A program made the position numbers and the translations under genes. This document shows positions 58,032-64,000 of a stretch of DNA of 64,000 nt, piece by piece. Under the pieces are notes generated by a model. It was not told the origin of the DNA. It saw nothing but the letters and a program-made list of their open reading frames with translations, and did no database searches. The stretch spans positions 68,302,110 to 68,366,109 of the forward strand of contig OY744605.1 of the NCBI GenBank assembly GCA_963556255.1. Reading direction: 5' to 3'. The stretch comes from Allolobophora icterica (lineage: Eukaryota; Annelida; Clitellata; Crassiclitellata; Lumbricidae). How positions within the stretch are numbered: position 1 is the stretch's first letter; every line of letters begins with the position of its first letter.

Positions 58032-60065
58032 TTAACAACCATTCAAGATAAATGATTTCAGACGAGATTTGAATAAGTTTATATTTGGAGAGTGACGGAT
58101 ATCGGGAGGTATAGTTTCCCATACTTTGGGCCCATACGCCTTTAAACTAAATAGTCGTGAGTTGGTACGAGCCTTGACTGGTCTGAGGGCAGCGGCGTTC
58201 CTAGTGTGATGGGTGTGGATCCGAGATCCTGGGATAAAATAGTCACAGAATGAGGAGGGAAGGTTATTGTGTTCAAACCGATAGAAAAATTTACCAATTT
58301 GTGTTAGCCTAAGTTGACTTATATTTAATAGTCTAAGTCTGCTGAAGATTGGGGCAGTATGGGTCCCAAAAGGCACTCCTGCCACCATCCGAACTGCCTT
58401 TTTTTGAAGAATTATTAATTTATTCAATCTAGATTCGTACGTGGAGGCCCAAATAATATTGCAATAATTTAGATACGGTAAGATTAAAGAATAATATAAA
58501 TTTAGCCTAATCACTTCAGGAAGTAGGTGGGCAATCCTATTGATTATACCTATGTTTTTCGCTATTTTTTGTGCGACAAAGTTAATATGGTCTCTCCAGG
58601 AGAGATGTTTATCCACAACCACCCCCAGGAATTTGGTAGACTCCACTTGGTCCAAGGGGGTTTCTGCGATTTCAAGGGTAATATCTATGGGCACAATTTT
58701 TCTGTGGGATTTAAAAATAATGAAATTAGATTTGTCAACATTGAGGGTGAGTTTATTTGCTGAGAACCAGTGATTGATGAGTTTCAATTCTGAATTCACT
58801 ATTTCCATTAGAGTTTGCCAAGAAGGGTGTGCAAAAAAAATATTTGTGTCATCCGCAAATAAAATGAAGTGGAGGGTTTTAGATATTGTGGCTAGATCAT
58901 TTATGTACAAGAGAAAAAGTAAAGGGCCGAGATTTGATCCCTGGGGTACACCAAATAAAATAGATCGACTGTCAGACAGCACGCCATTGCATAATACTTT
59001 TTGAGTGCGGTCCTGAAAGTAGCTGTGGAACCATTTTAACATTGGGCCCCTAATGCCAAAGTTATCTAATTTTTTTAACAAGATAGGATGGTTGACCGTG
59101 TCGAAGGCCTTCGCTAAATCGACGAAGACCCCCACAGAATATTCGTTTGCATCAATTGCTTTAGTGATTCGGTCTTCCATCTCTATTAGGGCCATATAGG
59201 TGGAATGCCCAGATCGGAAGCCATATTGCGCTTGGTGTATTAAATTAAAGGTAGTTAGATAATTACTTAATCTATCGTATACTATTTTTTCGAAGTACTT
59301 AGCGAAATAAGGAAGTATTGAGATAGGCCTAAAATTGGCAGGGTTGTCAGTATCACCTTTTTTATAGATTGGAACAACTTTAGCCATTTTGATCTTAAGA
59401 GGGACTATTCCATTAAGGAGGGAACAATTGATGATCGCCATTAAAGGTACAACTATGAGTTTTAAATTAGGAGTAGCAATATAGGGGTCGATTTCATCTA
59501 AACCTGTGGTGTGTGTTTTTTTTAGAAGACTACTGATTTTCAGAAGCTCGTCTACGGAGGTCGGGAGTAGGCCCATGGAAGATGTTTTGGACGGTGGAAG
59601 AAATTTTTCAAATGAGTCTGGAGAATCAATAATTTTCTTTGATAATTCACTAGCTATACCCGCAAAATAATTATTGAATTTATTTGCTACTGTCTCTGGG
59701 TCTTCCACTAAGACTCCGTTTATTTTAAGAGAAATCTGTCTGTCTCTTTTATCTTCAATTTGCATGGCTTCCCGGATCAGCCTCCAAGTGGCTTTTAAAT
59801 CATTGTGATGCTTGTAGAATTCAGTGGTATAATAGTTTCGCTCCGCATTAATTCTAACAGATTTAAATCTGTTCCTATACTCAATAAATTTTGTTTTATT
59901 CTGCAAGGTTGGAGTTTTAAGATATCTTACATATAATAAATTTTTCTTCTTGCAGGATTTTAAAATTCCTAGTGACATCCAAGGCTGTTTAAATTTCTCC
60001 TTCGAAGATCCAGCTTCTTTAACGAGTGGGAATGCTGAGTTATAAGCTTCTTCATGCTTCTTCAT
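58032..60065 (-). CDS. LINE ORF2, reverse transcriptase with intact frame (5'-truncated)
   Basis: About 677 LINE-derived codons with no stop. The frame also runs on into the flanking TATG repeat, which adds an artificial MYVC-type leader. Motifs: FRPISILPYFAKYFEK, YGFRSGHSTYMALIEMEDR, FVDLAKAFDTVNH, GVPQGSNLGPLLFLLYIND, FADD in LFADDTNIFF, FLGVVVDKHLSWRDHINF and WASTYESRLNKL. Compared with copy 1 it lacks all of the endonuclease and the first 80 or so linker residues. It is related to copy 1 but diverged enough to be a separate subfamily. It cannot move on its own without the endonuclease. Confidence 0.92.
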   Translation of the reverse strand: MKKHEEAYNSAFPLVKEAGSSKEKFKQPWMSLGILKSCKKKNLLYVRYLKTPTLQNKTKFIEYRNRFKSVRINAERNYYTTEFYKHHNDLKATWRLIREAMQIEDKRDRQISLKINGVLVEDPETVANKFNNYFAGIASELSKKIIDSPDSFEKFLPPSKTSSMGLLPTSVDELLKISSLLKKTHTTGLDEIDPYIATPNLKLIVVPLMAIINCSLLNGIVPLKIKMAKVVPIYKKGDTDNPANFRPISILPYFAKYFEKIVYDRLSNYLTTFNLIHQAQYGFRSGHSTYMALIEMEDRITKAIDANEYSVGVFVDLAKAFDTVNHPILLKKLDNFGIRGPMLKWFHSYFQDRTQKVLCNGVLSDSRSILFGVPQGSNLGPLLFLLYINDLATISKTLHFILFADDTNIFFAHPSWQTLMEIVNSELKLINHWFSANKLTLNVDKSNFIIFKSHRKIVPIDITLEIAETPLDQVESTKFLGVVVDKHLSWRDHINFVAQKIAKNIGIINRIAHLLPEVIRLNLYYSLILPYLNYCNIIWASTYESRLNKLIILQKKAVRMVAGVPFGTHTAPIFSRLRLLNISQLRLTQIGKFFYRFEHNNLPSSFCDYFIPGSRIHTHHTRNAAALRPVKARTNSRLFSLKAYGPKVWETIPPDIRHSPNINLFKSRLKSFILNGC

Positions 60066-60260
60066 ACATACATACATACATACATACATACATACATACA
60101 TACATACATACATACATACATGCATACATACATACATACATACATACATACATACATACATACATACATACATACATACATACATACATTCACACATACA
60201 TACATGCATACATACATACATACATACATACATTCACACATACATATATGCATTTATAAA
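60066..60260 (+). repeat. (CATA)n microsatellite at the 5' edge of LINE copy 2
   Basis: About 190 bp of CATA repeats with a few CATG and CACA variants. Confidence 0.95.
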
Positions 60261-61079
60261 TACATTCATAGATATATGCATAGACAAATACATGCAAACA
60301 TAGACTACAGTAATTTATTCATAAATACACATGTACATAGAGCATGCAAACGTTCATACATACTTACCCACGACAGACTTATGCCTGAATTGTACAGCTT
60401 TTGCTTCGCAAAGGACATTAAACAGGACACTGTGATATACCCCCCCCCCTAAATGCAAATGTACCCGTTTTCTACAGCGACCGTATGACCTCGACCCTGT
60501 TCGTCTTTCACTGAATTGATCGGGTGATATCATCCGCCATCTGAATGGATGCTATGTCCTGTAAAGTCCACGTGTGCGGGAGGGAGGAAGGAAGGAGCTA
60601 AAGGAGGGATAGTGGGACGGAGGGCGGAAGTTAGAGGAGGGAGGTAGGAGTAAAAATGCATCATCTAGTGCTCCATAAATGTCCTATAACAGACGAAGAA
60701 GGGTTGACTCGGTGGAATCGTTCTTATGAAACCAGAGGACTTTATGGACGCCATGCCGGATCATGGGAAACACAGCATAAGTAGACGTGGCTCCTAAAAA
60801 ATGACATGACGGCGAACAGATGCATAAAGTGGTTTCCCTGCATAATGCAACTAAAATATATTCATTGGCACAGAAATGGAGACGGAAGGTTTTACACACG
60901 CAGAGAGAAACGGATCGATCGTAAAGAAGAAATAAAGGAAGAAAGGAAAGGAGAAAGGAGACGAATGACGGAAGAAGGAAAAGAAAGATGCAAGGATGAC
61001 GAAAGGAAAGAACAAGTCCATATGGCACTGGACTTGAAGAAAGGAAAGAAAGGGAAAAGGAAGAATGAATTAAAGGAAA
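60261..61079. other. Non-coding stretch, no gene recognised
   Basis: Mixed sequence turning purine-rich after 60900. Short ORFs are unsupported. Confidence 0.5.
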
Positions 61080-61490
61080 GAAGGAAGGTGGGAAGGTAGG
61101 CAGGAAGGAAGGAAGATAGGTAGGAATGGTGGCTAGATGGAAGGAAGGAGGGAAAGAAGAAATGTAGGAAGGAAGGAAGGAAGGAAGAAAGATAGGAAGA
61201 AAGAAGGATGGATTGATGGAAGCAATGAAGGGAAGAAGAAAGGTAAGAAGGTGGAAAGGAAGGAAGGAAGGAAAGATTGATAGAGGAAAAAGGAGGAAGG
61301 AAGGAAGGAACGAAGGAAGGAAGGAAGGAACGAAGGAAGGAACGAAGGAACGAAGGAACGAAGGGACGAAGGAACGAAGGAACGAAGGAAGAAATGAAAG
61401 AAGGAAGGAAGGGTGGATGGAAGGAAGGAAGGATGGAAAGGAGGGAGGGAGGAAGGAAGGGAAAAAGGAAGGGAAAAAGAAAGGAAGGAA
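61080..61490 (+). repeat. (GGAA)n purine-rich tract
   Basis: About 400 bp of GGAA repeats with AGGAACGAAGGAACGAA variants. Open frames such as the Phe/Leu/Pro/Ser-rich ones on the minus strand are only repeat translations. Confidence 0.92.
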
Positions 61491-61785
61491 CAGTTCCTGG
61501 ATGGACGAGGAAGATGTCGATCATAGATACTAGACATTGGAGGATCTTTATGTGTTCTACGGCTTTACAGCCTGGCAGTCACTGTATAGGGTAGTCAAAG
61601 CTATCGATGACCTTCGACCTTCGGGCACATCACTCATCTGGGAATCGTACAACTCGGATAACAGCTACTGATGTTTTTATGAATTAATTTATCCTTACTC
61701 ACCTATTTATTTTATTTGCCTATTAAATAAAATCCTTTCATTCAGATTGAAACGGCTGTATTTCTATCGTTAGTGTACAATAAGA

Positions 61786-62005
61786 CACATGCATGTATGT
61801 ATGTATGTTATATGCATGTATGTATGTATGTATGTATGTATGTATGTATGTATGTATGTATGTATGTATGTATGTATGTATGTATGTATGTATGTATGTA
61901 TGTATGTATGTATGTATGTATGTATGTATGTATGTATGTATGTATGTATGTATGTATGTATGCTATATGCATCTATGTATGTATGTATGTATGTATGTAT
62001 GTTGT
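61786..62005 (+). repeat. (TATG)n microsatellite
   Basis: About 200 bp of TATG with two short TATATGC interruptions. No LINE fragment is seen next to it. Confidence 0.95.
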
Positions 62006-63917
62006 TTATTCCCATTAACTTTTTGTTCTGAGAGACTTTCACACCAGTTGGTCAGGCGCAGGCAACGCTTCTGCGAGGTATTCAAAAGGCGTTACAGTAA
62101 GTGTTTAGTTCTAAATCTAGTGTCTGGATGTACGCATGTATGTATATACGTATGTATGTCACCGTGTATATGTTTGCATGTATGTGTGTATTTATAAATT
62201 TTTTAAATTAAAGTTTGAATTTTGATCAGGAATTTGTGAACTCTATTTGAAAGATATCTGCAGTTTGATACGGACAATCAACAATCTTCACCACACACTT
62301 GTACAATAACTTTGCATTTATGTCTGTTAACGTGGAGACTAACTACAATGTGCCACGTTCTCATGAATTTCGTTTCTCAGTTAGTTCTTAGTATTTTCAT
62401 TGTATTAGGATTCTCATTCTTTCAATATTCTCATCGTTGTTTTAAAGCATTTCACTGGTTGTTTTAATTTCCCTTTACGCAATCGTAATCGCAAACTTCA
62501 AATTTCTAAAGCGCTGCTGCGGCTGCTCTAAAAAAGCTAAGCGCTAAGTACCAGCTTATTTACGAGCGCTGCGTGGCTCAATGTTCACCACCCACGTCTT
62601 TTGAATTAAATAGCCGCATATACTGTGTTTCACTGGCGTAAACTTGCCCAAAATATTGCGGTGGGGTGGGGGGCATTTGGTTATAAATTCATTCTACACT
62701 GTTGCATTGGGTGTACAGTCCATCTCAATTTTGGGGGGGAGGGGGAACATGCCCCAGCTGCTCCCCTAGAGTCTACGCCTATGCTTTGTTTTGTTACCAT
62801 ATAACTGATTGTACAGGGTGAGAATTGTCTCTCTTAGGACCACACAGTTAAGTCTTCATTGCACACTCCAGTGGGTCGTTTCCAACTCCCTCAATTTGCC
62901 ATAAGGATAAGTGTTAACTACCATTTCTCGTTTTCATATAAACTGTTTATACTGGTCATATATTTTAGCATTTTCTTTTACAACTAGTGTATTTTCCCGT
63001 CATAATTATGACGTTGGTTAAAATGCTCTGAACGCCGTCGTCAAGACGACCGTCGTCAAGACGACAGTATAGTGACGTCACAAACGGTTTCACAATAGAA
63101 CAGAAAGGCTTTGTGACGTAGCGTTATACCAGGACAAATTTGCATATAAGGAAACTATATGTATAGATTCACTTTGTGGGTTACTAATAAAGTACTACTC
63201 TGGTTCATTGTGAGATTTGTGACCATGTGAATTGTATTCTAATAAATTTGTTGATGTCATCACTTTAATGAGTCTAAACTTTCTATTGCATATTTGTATT
63301 TTCTCAGTTTGCAAAATACGGATAAAATATTCAACTCCACGTGGATCAAACTCATCAAAGTCTAACCCCGTATTTTTTCTACAATTCTCACACTGTGATT
63401 GTATAATATTTCAATGAATGAATAAATATAATTGTTTTCTTCTCTGGATAGTAAACATATTTCTGTAGCTTAAGGAGCGAGTCCCCAGTTCAATCTTTGT
63501 GGTTTATATAAACTAGTGACGTCATCGGGCGTGCTGTTAACCCACACGCAATTACATTTGATTGACTGCGGTCTGATGCGACTAAAATGGGGACTGTCTC
63601 AGTTGCACCGTCGCTGTATCCGGTCTTCGGAATCGGCCACTTCCGGTTTCCGTTCGAGGCTCCGGAACACGATGACAACATCCGGTCCAGCGCATCTTCT
63701 GACAACCAATCAACACCGACCATCCTCTTCTCCTCTTCTCAGTCCATCTGTCTCTGTCTCTTCCGTTCTGTCTTTGTCCTCTCCTTTGTCTTCTCTTGTT
63801 CTCTTCTGTATCTCTCTGCTTCACGCTGACACTCCGTCGTTCTTGTCTCTTAATCACTCGTTTGTCTGTCTGACTGTCACTCTGTCTGACTGTCACTCTG
63901 TCTGTCTGTCTGTCTGT

Positions 63918-63948
<31 letters not shown>

Positions 63949-64000
63949 CGTGTCTATCAGAGTCAGTGACAGAACTCAATAAATAATTAAAACGGGAAAT
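62006..64000. other. Non-coding right end with degraded interspersed repeats
   Basis: 62478-62590 resembles the L2-like 3' ends (CAATCGTAATCGCAAACTTC, AAAGCGCTG). 62810-62890 and 63290-63400 match pieces of the nested element at 32478-32840 (CTTAGGACC, AGTCTTCATTGCACAC, TTGCAAAATACGGATAAAAT). 62985-63170 is the second copy of the repeat at 49590-49773. 63890-63952 is (TGTC)n-(TGCC)n. No supported coding exon. Confidence 0.55.

Larger units (their letters stand above)
57558..60065 (-). mobile_element. 5'-truncated LINE, copy 2, inserted inside a (TATG)n microsatellite
   Basis: In element sense: (TATG)n, truncated ORF2 (60065-58032), 3' UTR of about 470 bp, a (TTTGA)n tail (57590-57558), then (ATGT)n again (57557-57540). 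The same tetranucleotide on both sides shows that the target was the microsatellite. The 3' UTR shares a hairpin region with copies 1 and 3. Confidence 0.9.

Noticed and set aside
60892..61594. Frames rich in Phe, Leu, Pro and Ser or in Glu, Lys and Gly
   Set aside because: Both are by-products of the (GGAA)n purine tract, with no splice or start support.
63516..63986. Ser/Leu-rich frames at the right end
   Set aside because: Arise from CT-rich and (TGTC)n/(TGCC)n sequence, with no start or splice support.

Overview
This is a repeat-rich animal nuclear window, with no sign of bacterial, organellar or viral origin. The evidence is spliced genes with GT/AG junctions and consistent phases, non-LTR retrotransposon ORFs, many hAT-type elements with 8-bp target duplications, tRNA-derived SINEs, and very abundant (TATG)n/(CATA)n microsatellites. 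The palindrome TAGGCCTA occurs about 19 times where about one is expected. A P450 of the CYP7/8/39 kind weakly favours a deuterostome marine invertebrate, but the species cannot be named from the sequence alone.

Three multi-exon genes can be reconstructed. (1) 20852-27161, minus: an ERK/MAPK-like protein of about 837 aa. Its catalytic loop reads HGNLRP instead of HRDLKP and it has no TxY activation motif, so it is probably a pseudokinase. A possible alternative or neighbouring first exon with a small zinc-binding motif lies at 27800-28069. (2) 36888-42553, plus: the last five exons of an unrecognised protein, all joined in phase 1. (3) 45081-51205, minus: a complete 511-aa cytochrome P450 in four exons. 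A terminal exon of a two-transmembrane protein lies at 15411-15885 (plus). The genes look unrelated and do not form an operon or cluster.

Layout. 1-4195 is most of a foldback-like element: long inverted arms built of tandem subrepeats, its outer end just beyond the window, with a 675-bp piggyBac-like element inserted at TTAA. 4255-7206 is a 5'-truncated LINE. 7.5-12.3 kb holds hAT-type elements, AT/CT microsatellites and SINE heads. 16.4-18.0 kb is a local tandem duplication. 20.8-28.1 kb is the pseudokinase locus. 30.6-36.4 kb is a nest of transposons: L2-like LINE ends, and a 3.1-kb hAT element that sits inside a small hAT element and itself contains an array, another inverted-repeat element and a second copy of the small element. 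36.9-42.6 kb is the five-exon gene. 43.6-44.45 kb is a 52-bp minisatellite. 45-51.2 kb is the P450. 51-57 kb is mostly non-coding with SINEs and hAT elements. 57.5-60.1 kb is a second LINE sitting inside a (TATG)n microsatellite. The rest is simple repeats and degraded interspersed repeats.

The most unusual signals are the foldback element with its nested piggyBac-like insertion; two LINEs in the same orientation inside (TATG)n tracts, sharing with a third LINE a 3'-UTR hairpin with a compensatory change; and the pseudokinase. All family assignments come from reading motifs; no database search was run.
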